Positions 28,497 to 36,318 of a DNA stretch of 64,000 nt are shown here, piece by piece; within the stretch, counting starts at the first letter, position 1, and each line of letters begins with the position of its first letter. The position numbers and the translations under genes were made by a program. The stretch covers positions 1-64,000 of the forward strand of contig JANWKT010000007.1 in assembly GCA_025451235.1 (NCBI GenBank), given 5' to 3'. A model generated the notes under the pieces. It was not told the origin of the DNA and made no database searches. It was given only the letters and a program-made list of their open reading frames with translations. The stretch comes from Flavobacteriales bacterium (lineage in GTDB: Bacteria; Bacteroidota; Bacteroidia; CAIKAF01).

Positions 28497-30152
28497 ATGA
28501 CTACAATAGTGAAAGAAAAATTGGACGCCCAAAAACTTCGTGGAGGATATTACACTCCTAAGGAAATTACTGATTTTATTTGTAAGTGGGCAATAACTAA
28601 ACAGACTCAAAGAGTTTTAGAGCCTAGTTGTGGTGATGGAAGTTTTGTTGAGGCTGCAATTAAGAGATTTCTGGAGCTAGGTGTTCCCCAAAATAAATTA
28701 TTCGGCTTATTAAAAGGTATTGAATTAATTAAAGAAGAAGCTGAAAAATCCAAGAAAAGAGCAGCGAATTATGGATTAAATTCAACAACCATTATAAATA
28801 ACGACTTTTTTAATTATTTGTCTAGTGCCAACGGAGATGGGCACTTCGACGTAGTAATTGGAAATCCACCATTTATAAGGTATCAGAATTTTCCTGAAGA
28901 TCACAGGGATAGGGCCTTCAAAATGATGAATGATATTGGCTTAAGTCCTAATAAACTTACAAATATTTGGGTACCATTTCTGGTATTGTCAGCTAACGCA
29001 CTTAATAGAAATGGAAAATTGGGCATGGTTATTCCAGCCGAATTATTCCAGGTTAAATATGCTGCTGAAACAAGAATTTTTTTATCGAAGTTCTTTTCTA
29101 GAATTACAATAGTATCCTTTAAAAAACTTGTATTTAAGGATATTCAACAGGAAGTGGTTTTATTGCTTTGTGAAAAAGATACAACTTCTAACTCGGGAAT
29201 AAGGGTAGTTGAGGTTAGCTCACTCGAAGAATTAAAAAATTTAAAAATCTCAGTTGTCCAAAAAAGTGAAGTAAAGACTTTAGAACATGATTCGGAAAAA
29301 TGGACAAAATATTTTTTGAATGAAGATGAAATTCAATTATTAAGAGGGATAAAATCTGATAAAAGAATTCATAGACTGGGAAAGATTGTTGATATAGATG
29401 TTGGCTTAGTGACAGGTCGAAATGATTTCTTTATGATGAGTGAAGAAACAGTCAAAAAATGGAAGTTGCAGCCTTACACAATAAAAGTTGTAGGTAAATC
29501 TAACCATCTAAAGGGCTTAAATTTTGGTGATAAGGATTTTCAAACTAATTCTTTGGACCAACAACATACATATATGTTTTTGCCACCTAATAAGGATTTC
29601 GATGATTTACCATTAGCCTGTCGACGGTATATAGATTATGGAGAGGCAGAAGGGTTTAATGGAGGATACAAAACTGGTATTCGAAAGCGCTGGTATATTA
29701 CACCTTCTTTATGGGTGCCTGAAGTTTTTGCATTAAGACAAGTTGGCGATTTCCCGAAGATTGTTGTTAATAATACTGAGGCCGCATCCACCGACACTAT
29801 CCATCGAGGGAAGTTATTAGGCAATCATAAGCCGCGGATTGTGGCTTTGTCTTTTCTAAATTCTCTTTCATTTGCATTTTCTGAAGTAATTGGTAGAAGC
29901 TACGGAGGAGGTGTTCTAACATTCGAGCCTACGGAAATAGAGGAGATTCCATTGCCAATACTATTAAATTCAAAGATCAATTTCGCAAAAATGGACACTC
30001 TAATTCGGAATCGACGTATTGAAGAGGTACTTGATATAATTGATGAAGAATTATTGATAAAGCAATTGAAATTTAAGAAAAAGGAAGTTTTAATGCTTCG
30101 AGGAATTTGGATTAAATTGTCGCAAAGGAGACAAGGACGAAAAAAGGGATAA
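28497..30152 (+). CDS. Eco57I/TaqI-class N6-adenine DNA methyltransferase
   Basis: A 551-residue protein from the ATG at 28497, one base after the upstream stop; a TTG at 28485 would add four residues. Residues 12-23 (QKLRGGYYTPKE) are the usual opening of TaqI-type methyltransferases. Motif I is LEPSCGDGSF at 41-50, and the catalytic motif IV is NPPF at 123-126. A target-recognition domain occupies the C-terminal half. As in Eco57I, this enzyme would protect host sites that the bifunctional partner modifies on only one strand. It is directly downstream of, and surely co-transcribed with, the restriction gene. The final residues are very basic (RRQGRKKG). Confidence 0.88.
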   Translation: MTTIVKEKLDAQKLRGGYYTPKEITDFICKWAITKQTQRVLEPSCGDGSFVEAAIKRFLELGVPQNKLFGLLKGIELIKEEAEKSKKRAANYGLNSTTIINNDFFNYLSSANGDGHFDVVIGNPPFIRYQNFPEDHRDRAFKMMNDIGLSPNKLTNIWVPFLVLSANALNRNGKLGMVIPAELFQVKYAAETRIFLSKFFSRITIVSFKKLVFKDIQQEVVLLLCEKDTTSNSGIRVVEVSSLEELKNLKISVVQKSEVKTLEHDSEKWTKYFLNEDEIQLLRGIKSDKRIHRLGKIVDIDVGLVTGRNDFFMMSEETVKKWKLQPYTIKVVGKSNHLKGLNFGDKDFQTNSLDQQHTYMFLPPNKDFDDLPLACRRYIDYGEAEGFNGGYKTGIRKRWYITPSLWVPEVFALRQVGDFPKIVVNNTEAASTDTIHRGKLLGNHKPRIVALSFLNSLSFAFSEVIGRSYGGGVLTFEPTEIEEIPLPILLNSKINFAKMDTLIRNRRIEEVLDIIDEELLIKQLKFKKKEVLMLRGIWIKLSQRRQGRKKG

Positions 30153-30515
30153 ATCATTTGGATTTGCCAACTGGCATAAACGTCCCTATATATTCAATTA
30201 GGCAACGGGTGACGGGCCTTGCGGGCTTACGTTAGTCTATTAGAATTAAAATGTTTCTTTATTGAATAAAGTAACTGTGAATGCTGCGGGTCGGCCAGCG
30301 CAAACGGCGGGCCAAGGTAGGCGGGAATTGGCTTTTAGGCCTGAGGGGGTGGAACCCGAAGGCCGTTAAAAAAGCCAAGGGCGGGCTGAAGCATCGTTTG
30401 CGCTTGATTTTTTTGTTTACTTTTTGCATCAAGGCAAAAAGTAAAACCCTCGCGGTAGCGAAAAAAATAGTATTTTTGATTCAAGCCCCAACTATAAGGA
30501 TATTAGTTATATAGA
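30153..30515. repeat. Intergenic palindromic repeat block between the methyltransferase and deaminase-fusion genes
   Basis: AGCGCAAACG (30297-30306) pairs with CGTTTGCGCT (30395-30404). TACTTTTTGC (30418-30427) pairs with GCAAAAAGTA (30434-30443). The block is more G/C-rich than the flanking genes. A 77-codon frame here is very basic and repeat-derived, not a gene. ctgcgggtcggccag at 30284-30298 recurs in the same orientation at 32572-32586. Confidence 0.7.
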
Positions 30516-32408
30516 ATGGCAAAGAAGATCATAGATACGAGGAAATTTATGCAAATGGCAATAGATGAGATGATGAAATCTATTGATGAGGTGCGTAATG
30601 ATGGAAAAGCTACTCCTAAAGTTGGTGCTGTGCTGGTTAGTGAAGATGGTGAACTAATTGGAACTGCATTTCGAGGAGAATGTAGAGAAGGAGATCATGC
30701 GGAGTATACATTATTAGATAGAAAGTTGCTTGATAAAAATGTAACTGGTTGTTATTTGTTTGCAACATTAGAACCTTGTGTTGGTAAAGCAAGACAGCCT
30801 CCTAAAATACCCTGTTCTAAAAGAGTTGTAAATGCTAGGATAAAAAAGGTATGGATTGGTATTGAAGACCCCGATCCAACAGTGTCTGGTCAGGGTAGGA
30901 AGTTTTTGGAAGGCTCAGGAGTGGAAGTTGAGATGTTTGACAAAGACTTACAGGTTATAATAGAGAGGGAGAATAAGGAGTTTCTAAAACAAGCTTTAAC
31001 TAGGGCACGTGAGGCAAAAGAAGGTAAGAAGACCATTGAGCTTACCACGGCAATTGAACGTCCTATAGAATCAGCTAATATTAATGAGTTTTCTACTGAT
31101 GCCTTAAATCATTATATTAATCGGGCAGATTTAAAAATGAAATCCGATAGTCCTGAGTTTCTTAGTTTATTAGAACAACAACAACTGATTAATTATGTTT
31201 CAAGTAATAATGATAGTGATAAAAAGGATCAACAATTAGAAGATATTAGAAGAAGTGATGTTAGACCACTTTTTACATGGTTGAATGGAAGACATCAAAA
31301 AAACGATGGGTATATTAATGATAACTTTGTGAATAAAGGTGATAATGCATTTATTGAAGGTTTTGAGGAATATGCAGATAATCCATCATACATTACGGTT
31401 AGAAAATCCTTAATTGAAAAAGGTAAGGAACTTAAAATTGAAGGTAGAGCTAAGGAGCAATTTAAGATTGGCTATCATATTGATGTTATTTATAAGGACA
31501 AAGATGGTCGTTCTTATAGACAAGAATTTAGGAGAATTGGTGATGAGAGGGAAATGATTGGTGAGCCTCGATTAGCTCAGAAAGACAATTCTCAAGCTAA
31601 TTATATTCCAACTGGTTTGGGAATTTTACTGTTTGGAAAAAATCCACGAGCCCGTTATCCCCAGGCTGTGCTCAAAGCTGAAGCACATTATGGAGATGGA
31701 GAACCGGAGGTTCATGATTTTTCAGGACCTTTAGTTTTAATACCTGATCAGGTGGAAGAATGGTTAAAAAAGGTTCTTGCTCTTAGAATATCAAGAGAGA
31801 GTTTTGCCAGAAATACTGAATATTCTTATCCTATTGAAATATTACGTGAAGCCATTGTTAATGCATTGGTGCATCGGGATTATGATATAGAAGGGGCTAA
31901 ATGTTACCTATCTATTTATGACGACAGAATTGTTGTTAAAAGTCCTGGATTACCAGTTAAGCCAATAAAATTCGAAGATTTTAAGAACTTCAAAGCACCA
32001 TCTCTTAGTCGTAATCCAAAGCTTATGGCAGTATTCAATGAAATGGGATATGTTGAAGAAAGGGGTATTGGAATGTCTGAAATGAAGGCTTTACCGGAAA
32101 ATTATGATTTATCTAGACCAGATATTACGTATCAAGAACCTTATATAAATATTGTTTTCCCAAGATCATCACATTTCCTAGAATCTGTTATCGGAGGTCC
32201 GAAATTTAAACAGTTAAACGAAGAGGAAAGAATAGGATTAGCGTTTATATATGATCAGAATCAAATAAGTAAATCTGATTATGCTGAACATTTTGATTTT
32301 AATGATAAAAAGGCTCAGCGTCATCTAGCTAAATTTGTTGAGCTGGAAATTGTGGATGTAATTGGTAGAGGTCCTGCAACGAAATACTCATTTATTAAAC
32401 CATCTTGA
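30516..32408 (+). CDS. RibD-like deaminase fused to a GHKL ATP-binding (RecG/COG2865-like) module
   Basis: A 630-residue fusion. Residues 5-145 form a CDA-fold zinc deaminase: HAE at 61-63 and PC at 87-88 with a second Cys100 supply the Zn ligands and catalytic Glu. [20 protein letters not shown] at 115-134 resembles RibD/dCMP-type pyrimidine deaminases. A helical linker (145-360) leads to a COG2865-like region ([14 protein letters not shown] at 371-384) with a HATPase_c_4 fold: N-box [12 protein letters not shown] (445-456), KSPG near 475-478 and RGIG at 516-519. The C-terminal 70 residues look like a winged helix. I infer an ATP-sensing regulated deaminase, perhaps defence-related; the substrate is unknown. 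Confidence 0.85.
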   Translation: MAKKIIDTRKFMQMAIDEMMKSIDEVRNDGKATPKVGAVLVSEDGELIGTAFRGECREGDHAEYTLLDRKLLDKNVTGCYLFATLEPCVGKARQPPKIPCSKRVVNARIKKVWIGIEDPDPTVSGQGRKFLEGSGVEVEMFDKDLQVIIERENKEFLKQALTRAREAKEGKKTIELTTAIERPIESANINEFSTDALNHYINRADLKMKSDSPEFLSLLEQQQLINYVSSNNDSDKKDQQLEDIRRSDVRPLFTWLNGRHQKNDGYINDNFVNKGDNAFIEGFEEYADNPSYITVRKSLIEKGKELKIEGRAKEQFKIGYHIDVIYKDKDGRSYRQEFRRIGDEREMIGEPRLAQKDNSQANYIPTGLGILLFGKNPRARYPQAVLKAEAHYGDGEPEVHDFSGPLVLIPDQVEEWLKKVLALRISRESFARNTEYSYPIEILREAIVNALVHRDYDIEGAKCYLSIYDDRIVVKSPGLPVKPIKFEDFKNFKAPSLSRNPKLMAVFNEMGYVEERGIGMSEMKALPENYDLSRPDITYQEPYINIVFPRSSHFLESVIGGPKFKQLNEEERIGLAFIYDQNQISKSDYAEHFDFNDKKAQRHLAKFVELEIVDVIGRGPATKYSFIKPS

Positions 32409-32502
32409 TCTGGACATAGATCAAGACATCATGTCCAGTTAAATAAGCTATTTCTAAGACCCTTTAAAAATCTGGACACAAATCAGGACATTATGTCCAG
32501 AT
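32409..32502 (+). repeat. Two tandem 31-bp hairpins after the deaminase-fusion gene
   Basis: ctggaca (32410-32416) pairs with tgtccag (32432-32438), and tctggaca (32471-32478) pairs with tgtccaga (32494-32501). Both have 15-nt loops of similar sequence. They lie 61 bp apart and begin directly at the stop codon. Each also contains a nested smaller palindrome (gacat-c-atgtc and ggacat-t-atgtcc). They could be transcription-termination or protein-binding sites. Confidence 0.7.
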
Positions 32503-32555
32503 AAACAAAATAGGCTTGAAAGTCAAGCATTTAAACCATCGGGGAGGGGGCTCCA

Positions 32556-32612
32556 AATAAATAAAACTTCTCTGCGGGTCGGCCAGAAAGAAAAATAAAT
32601 TGAATTCATTTA
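32556..32612 (-). repeat. Inverted copy of the island's left-border repeat
   Basis: Read on the minus strand, the segment gives aaatgaattcaatttattt and continues ttctttct, then 11 unrelated bases, then agagaagttttatttatt. The left border at 24838-24920 has the same two blocks in the same order, separated by about 33 bases. The 11-base spacer is part of the 15-mer ctgcgggtcggccag at 32572-32586. Confidence 0.7.
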
Positions 32613-32630
32613 CTTACCCGAAGGGCGAAT

Positions 32631-32688
32631 CTTGGGCTATAAATTTGTTAAGCTGGCTGAAAGCCAGGTTTAGAAATTTAAGCCCAAG
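32631..32688. repeat. Long imperfect hairpin (about 27-bp arms, 3-nt loop)
   Basis: cttgggctataaatttgtta followed by agctggct pairs across gaa with agccaggtttagaaattt followed by aagcccaag, with only a few mismatches. Such a long stem suggests a folded RNA, a terminator-like element or a miniature mobile element. No coding frame spans it. Confidence 0.7.
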
Positions 32689-32713
32689 GTGAGACATAAA
32701 ATCGAATTATAGG

Positions 32714-32742
32714 ATAAAACGGTATCGTCGATACCGTTTTAT
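32714..32742. repeat. 29-bp perfect palindrome
   Basis: ataaaacggtatcg (32714-32727) and cgataccgttttat (32729-32742) are perfect 14-bp arms around a single T. The flank aattatagg plus the left arm reproduces the ttatcctataa/gtataccgttttat vocabulary of the dispersed repeat family in reverse order. Confidence 0.8.
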
Positions 32743-32864
32743 AAAATCTCATGAGGTTGGCCACAGCGATCTACTTAGTTTGTTGCCGTAAACAAACCGG
32801 AACTTTGTGAAGACATAATACTACATTATAGGGAAAAACTGATCTGGTCAATCTGACTACAAAG

Positions 32865-32940
32865 CAGTACCCAGGATTCGAGATAGTTCGTTAAAAGCCC
32901 TGTATTCCTTGCATAATCAGAATATAGTTTTATCCTATAA
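32865..32940 (+). repeat. Dispersed repeat, copy D
   Basis: A 76-bp copy that is nearly the same as copy A at 22364-22440, from cagtacccaggattcg to tatcctataa. It lies at the right edge of the accessory island. Another 9-bp inverted pair, aaggggtat (32974-32982) and atacccctt (33006-33014), follows. No gene was found between 32409 and 33096. Confidence 0.8.
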
Positions 32941-33096
32941 TTAATATTATGTTAAGTAGTATAATTCATGAATAAGGGGTATGGAGCGATATGGTTTACC
33001 CGCCTATACCCCTTTTCATGTTGAAACCAACAAAGATCCTTGTTGGACAATAAGAAATATGAATAGAGTTGCGATTGGGTATTAGCCCATTCCTGG

Positions 33097-33579
33097 TTAT
33101 GCCTTCATGGTCGCCAGAAATTCATCCTGCTTCTGCTGCATCTCTTCCGGTGTATAATCCCATACCCTGGTGGCGATGTCCCAGCAATGTCCGAAGGGAT
33201 CTTTTACTTTTCCCATTCGATCACCCCAAAAGGCATCCGACATTTCCATGATCATGGTTGCTCCGGCTTTCATGGCTCGGTCATACCATTGATCGGCATC
33301 ATCCACATAGAGCCATACGCCGGCCGTACACCATCTCCCCGGGCCTTGTTCATAGGATCCAGGTAAGGTATCATTGAGCATGAATAAGGTATCACCTATT
33401 TTCAATACTGCATGCCAGATCAACTTTCCATCGGGTGATAATACAGCGGGGCCTTGTAATTCAGCATTAAAGGCTTTTTTATAGAATTCAATGGCTTCTT
33501 TGCAGTTTCCATTGTAAAATAATTGAGTGGTCATTGTATGCATTCCTGCAGGTATCGGATTACTTGATTTTGTTGCCAT
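33097..33579 (-). CDS. VOC/glyoxalase-fold protein (PhnB-like)
   Basis: A 160-residue cytoplasmic protein of the vicinal oxygen chelate superfamily, in the PhnB/3-demethylubiquinone-methyltransferase-like branch. Typical landmarks are LFYNGNCKEAIEFYKKAFNAE near the start, GDTLFMLNDTLPG in the middle and FWGDRMGKVKDPFGHCWDIATR near residue 125. PhnB-like members often lack a demonstrated enzyme activity, so no reaction is assigned. A second, N-terminally truncated relative lies upstream on the same strand, evidently from a tandem duplication. Confidence 0.85.
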   Translation of the reverse strand: MATKSSNPIPAGMHTMTTQLFYNGNCKEAIEFYKKAFNAELQGPAVLSPDGKLIWHAVLKIGDTLFMLNDTLPGSYEQGPGRWCTAGVWLYVDDADQWYDRAMKAGATMIMEMSDAFWGDRMGKVKDPFGHCWDIATRVWDYTPEEMQQKQDEFLATMKA

Positions 33580-33666
33580 AGCTTTGAGGTGTTTAAAAGA
33601 TAAATTTAGGGGTTTTTTAGATCGGATTTACAATTATTGGAATAATTAAGTTTTCCACAAGTCCCA

Positions 33667-33706
33667 ATAAAAAAATCCTATCCTGATGGTATCGCCAGGA
33701 TAGGAT
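33667..33706 (-). terminator. Rho-independent terminator after the truncated VOC gene
   Basis: On the minus strand, ATCCTATCCTG pairs with CAGGATAGGAT across a 10-nt loop and is followed by a run of seven T. It lies about 30 bp past the stop at 33739. Confidence 0.85.
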
Positions 33707-33738
33707 CTCTGAAAATAAATTTGCTTGAAGGATCGGCT

Positions 33739-34161
33739 TTACCCTTCTTTCATGCTTGCCAGGAATTCTTCCTGTTTTTGCTGGATCTCTTCATTTGTAT
33801 AGTCCCATTGATGGGAAGCGATGTCCCAGCTATGACCAAACGGGTCTTTGAGTTTACCCATGCGATCTCCCCAGAAAGCATCCATGGGTGGCATGGCTGA
33901 TTCGGCCCCGGCTTTTACTGCCCTGTTGAACCAGGCGTCACAATCATCCACATATAACCATATCCCTACGGTGCTGCTTCCTTTGGGACCTGTTTCATAT
34001 CCACCGGGCATGGCATCTCCCATCATGATATGTGAATTGCCAATTTTTATCATGGCATGCCATACTGATTTACCATCAGGTGATTCTGCTATATTACCTA
34101 TGAGTTCTGCATTGAATGCTTTTTTGTAGTATTCAATTGCTTCGCGGCAATTGCCGTAATG
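33739..34161 (-). pseudogene. 5'-truncated VOC/PhnB-like gene
   Basis: From the first ATG (34053) the frame encodes 104 residues, but homology to the neighbouring 160-residue VOC protein continues upstream without a start codon: YGNCREAIEYYKKAFNAEL matches the neighbour's NGNCKEAIEFYKKAFNAEL. This stops at an in-frame TAA at 34162-34164. About 22 N-terminal codons, including the start, are therefore missing and replaced by unrelated sequence that leads into a dispersed repeat. A short product from 34053 would lack the first bab unit, so this is most likely a broken tandem duplicate. Confidence 0.75.
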
Positions 34162-34204
34162 TTATATGAGGAAGTTAATTCACGATTTTTTAAAACTTGA
34201 GTTA

Positions 34205-34335
34205 CATACGCCTGACGGCGTATGCTTTTAGTTCCCGCAGATTACGCGGATGATCACAGATTTGCTTTACCTCTGTTCTCCCTATGGCGGCTATCATCTC
34301 GCAGATGAGAGGAGCCAGGGCGCCTCATCTATTTT
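34205..34335 (+). repeat. Dispersed intergenic repeat of the TACGCC/GGCGTA type, copy 1
   Basis: It opens with a hairpin, catacgcc-tgac-ggcgtatg, then runs ttttagttcccgcagattac and continues gcggat, followed by a more variable part with ggcggct and gggcgcctca. The same order occurs at 39599-39735. No gene was found in 34162-34564; a 122-codon frame there is repeat-derived. Confidence 0.75.
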
Positions 34336-34509
34336 TTTGGGGGTTGGTGAAGGGGATTACTTTTCAATCCTTCTCATCTCTCCGTTGCCCTGGTCAATGA
34401 TGCCCTGGCCTTTGGCGAGCTATGCCCTGCTGATGGTTGTATTCATTCATAAAAAACCGATGAGGATCAAGTGTTTTTTGTTCATAGGGTTTGGATGGTT
34501 TTCTGTTAT

Positions 34510-34549
34510 AAAAAAAGGCCCCGGTTCATCACCAGGGCCCTTTTTTTAT
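34510..34549. terminator. Terminator downstream of the TPR gene (potentially bidirectional)
   Basis: GGCCC (34517-34521) and GGGCC (34535-34539) pair, with a run of A on one side and a run of T on the other, so it can work on either strand. It lies 16 bp past the end of the TPR gene. Confidence 0.75.
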
Positions 34550-34564
34550 CTAAATGGCAATATT

Positions 34565-35947
34565 TTACTGGCCTTCCAGGGCTTTCTTTTTATCGAACTG
34601 ACCTGTTTTTTCATATAAAATGAGGAGCACTTTCTTGTATTTTTCATCTTTCTCAATGGCCCAGGCTTTTTCTAAGGAGTCGATGGCTTTTTTATATTCA
34701 TCCACCGCTAAGGCCTTTAATGCTTTGTATTCCTTATCTGCTTCCAATGGTAAAGCATCTGCTTTTACCAATAAATTGTTCCCGTTGGTAATATAATAGT
34801 TGGCTACTCCATTATAAGCAGGGTGATACATAGGATCGGCCTCTATGGTCTTGCTATAATACAGGAACATCTTGTTGTTATATTCCCTCATTTTAGCGGT
34901 ATCCTTTGCTTCTTCAGCCTTGTTATACATCTGGCTGAAAATAACCCCTGAGTTAAAGTAAAGTAATTTCAATATTTCAGGCTTGTCCTTATAGGTCCCG
35001 ATGGCTTCATCCAAAGCGGCAATGGCTTTTTCGTTGTTGCCTTTGGTTAGGTGGAAATTCACTTCCAATAAAATGAAATTGGCTTTTTTATCGGGGAATT
35101 TTGTTTTGGCGGTTTCAATTAACTGACCTGCCTTGTCGGTTTCCCCATTCTCAAAGGCCATATTGATCTCGGCAATAAAGATCTCGGCATCTTCAGGATA
35201 TTTTTCCTTCCCTTTGGTGATCACTTCACTGGCTTTGGTCTTGTTCCCCTGCCCCATATATACGCCGGCCATGACTTGGTAAGCCCAGGCTGGTGCGGTT
35301 CCATTCTCCACCAAAGGAGCCACATATTTCATGATCTGGTTAATATCACCACTGTTGGCAGCTGTTACCGCCAGGTTATCGTTAATGGCTTGTATGGCCC
35401 TGATCACCATATCATCCTTCGGATCAGCCAACAGCCTGGCTTCCAAAGCACCTTTAGCCCTCATCATGTTGACCATGTATTGGTCCATTTCCTTGTTATC
35501 GGCATTGATATTGGCCATTTTTACACAGGTATCTCCCAGTAATCCCAGGAAATTCACCACGGTAGATTTATCTTCAATTTTTGGTTGCCCATTTTCTTTC
35601 TTTTCAACCGTAACCGCCATTAAAAAACAATGGATGGCAGTATCTACAGCCCCTTCTCTTACAAGGGTTAAGCGTGGACTAGGGTCTGCGAAAATGTAAT
35701 AGTATACCTCCCCTTTTCTTTTCCATGCTTTGCTCATACCGCGGGTAGATGGATCTGAGGTTACCGGATCGATCTCTTTTTTAGCAGCCAATAAATTTTC
35801 GATAGCACTTTGCTCGTTTCCATTGGCCATTTCGCTTTTATAGGTGCTTAAATAATCGTAAGCAGTGGCAATGCTGGTTACCTGGCTATACAGCTGGAAG
35901 CTAAGGAAGGTAACGATAGAAAGGAGAATGAGTTTTTTAGTTCGCAT
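34565..35947 (-). CDS. Exported TPR-repeat protein
   Basis: A 460-residue protein with a signal peptide (MRTKKLILLSIVTFLSFQLYSQ) followed by an all-helical chain of tetratricopeptide-like repeats covering most of its length. Clear units include AWAYQVMAGVYMGQGNKTKA, AEIFIAEINMAFENGETDKA and NFILLEVNFHLTKGNNEKAI. TPR arrays mediate protein-protein contacts; in this phylum such periplasmic proteins often serve envelope machines, but no partner is indicated here. A TATATTTG -7 box (complement of 35967-35974) with a TTG 17 nt upstream precedes the gene, and a strong terminator follows it. Confidence 0.83.
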   Translation of the reverse strand: MRTKKLILLSIVTFLSFQLYSQVTSIATAYDYLSTYKSEMANGNEQSAIENLLAAKKEIDPVTSDPSTRGMSKAWKRKGEVYYYIFADPSPRLTLVREGAVDTAIHCFLMAVTVEKKENGQPKIEDKSTVVNFLGLLGDTCVKMANINADNKEMDQYMVNMMRAKGALEARLLADPKDDMVIRAIQAINDNLAVTAANSGDINQIMKYVAPLVENGTAPAWAYQVMAGVYMGQGNKTKASEVITKGKEKYPEDAEIFIAEINMAFENGETDKAGQLIETAKTKFPDKKANFILLEVNFHLTKGNNEKAIAALDEAIGTYKDKPEILKLLYFNSGVIFSQMYNKAEEAKDTAKMREYNNKMFLYYSKTIEADPMYHPAYNGVANYYITNGNNLLVKADALPLEADKEYKALKALAVDEYKKAIDSLEKAWAIEKDEKYKKVLLILYEKTGQFDKKKALEGQ

Positions 35948-36051
35948 ATAGTAGTCAATTATTTCCCAAATATAAATTACAAAAAGGTGGCCAAAAATAA
36001 CTATTTAAGCCGTTTATCGTACCGTTAATAATTATTTAACTCGAAAAGGAG

Positions 36052-36252
36052 AAAGGTTCAAAGGTCTAAAGTTCAATGTTGAAAAGTTCAAGGTTCAAGG
36101 CTAAAAAGCCTTTTAATAGGGCCTTACGTTATTTTGCGGAGACGCACCATGGTACGTCTATACGATCGACGTGTGGGCATGCTTTTTAATGCTTTGCCAA
36201 TAGCTGTAGGTTAGCTCTGCCGGGTCCCGGATCAAGTCCGGGATGACCCGGC
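36052..36252. repeat. Intergenic direct and palindromic repeats
   Basis: This stretch contains short gttcaaggttc-type direct repeats near 36056-36101, a near palindrome gacgcaccatggtacgtc at 36141-36158, and a strong palindrome gccgggtcccgg-atcaagt-ccgggatgacccggc at 36219-36252. No gene was found. Confidence 0.65.
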
Positions 36253-36274
36253 TTCGAATGAGCATGAAGATCCA

Positions 36275-36313
36275 GCAATAAAAAAGGCTTCACTGAAATC
36301 AGAAAAGCCTTTT
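36275..36313 (-). terminator. Terminator of tRNA-Leu
   Basis: AAAAGGCT (36282-36289) and AGCCTTTT (36306-36313) form the stem. On the minus strand the hairpin is followed by a T run. It starts 6 bp past the tRNA 3' end. Confidence 0.75.
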
Positions 36314-36318
36314 AACCG

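Noticed and set aside
25424-30152. BREX or DISARM system
   Set aside because: No PglZ, BrxC, BrxL, DrmA/B or similar partners are present; the two-gene size and layout fit an Eco57I-type locus.
30281-30514. 77-codon frame, very basic, between the methyltransferase and the deaminase fusion
   Set aside because: It is made of the two inverted repeats of the intergenic block; its Lys/Arg-rich content follows from repeat sequence and no start signal or family is visible.
34250-34618. 122-codon frame over the TACGCC/GGCGTA repeat and terminator
   Set aside because: It crosses a dispersed repeat and a terminator and runs into the antisense of the TPR gene.
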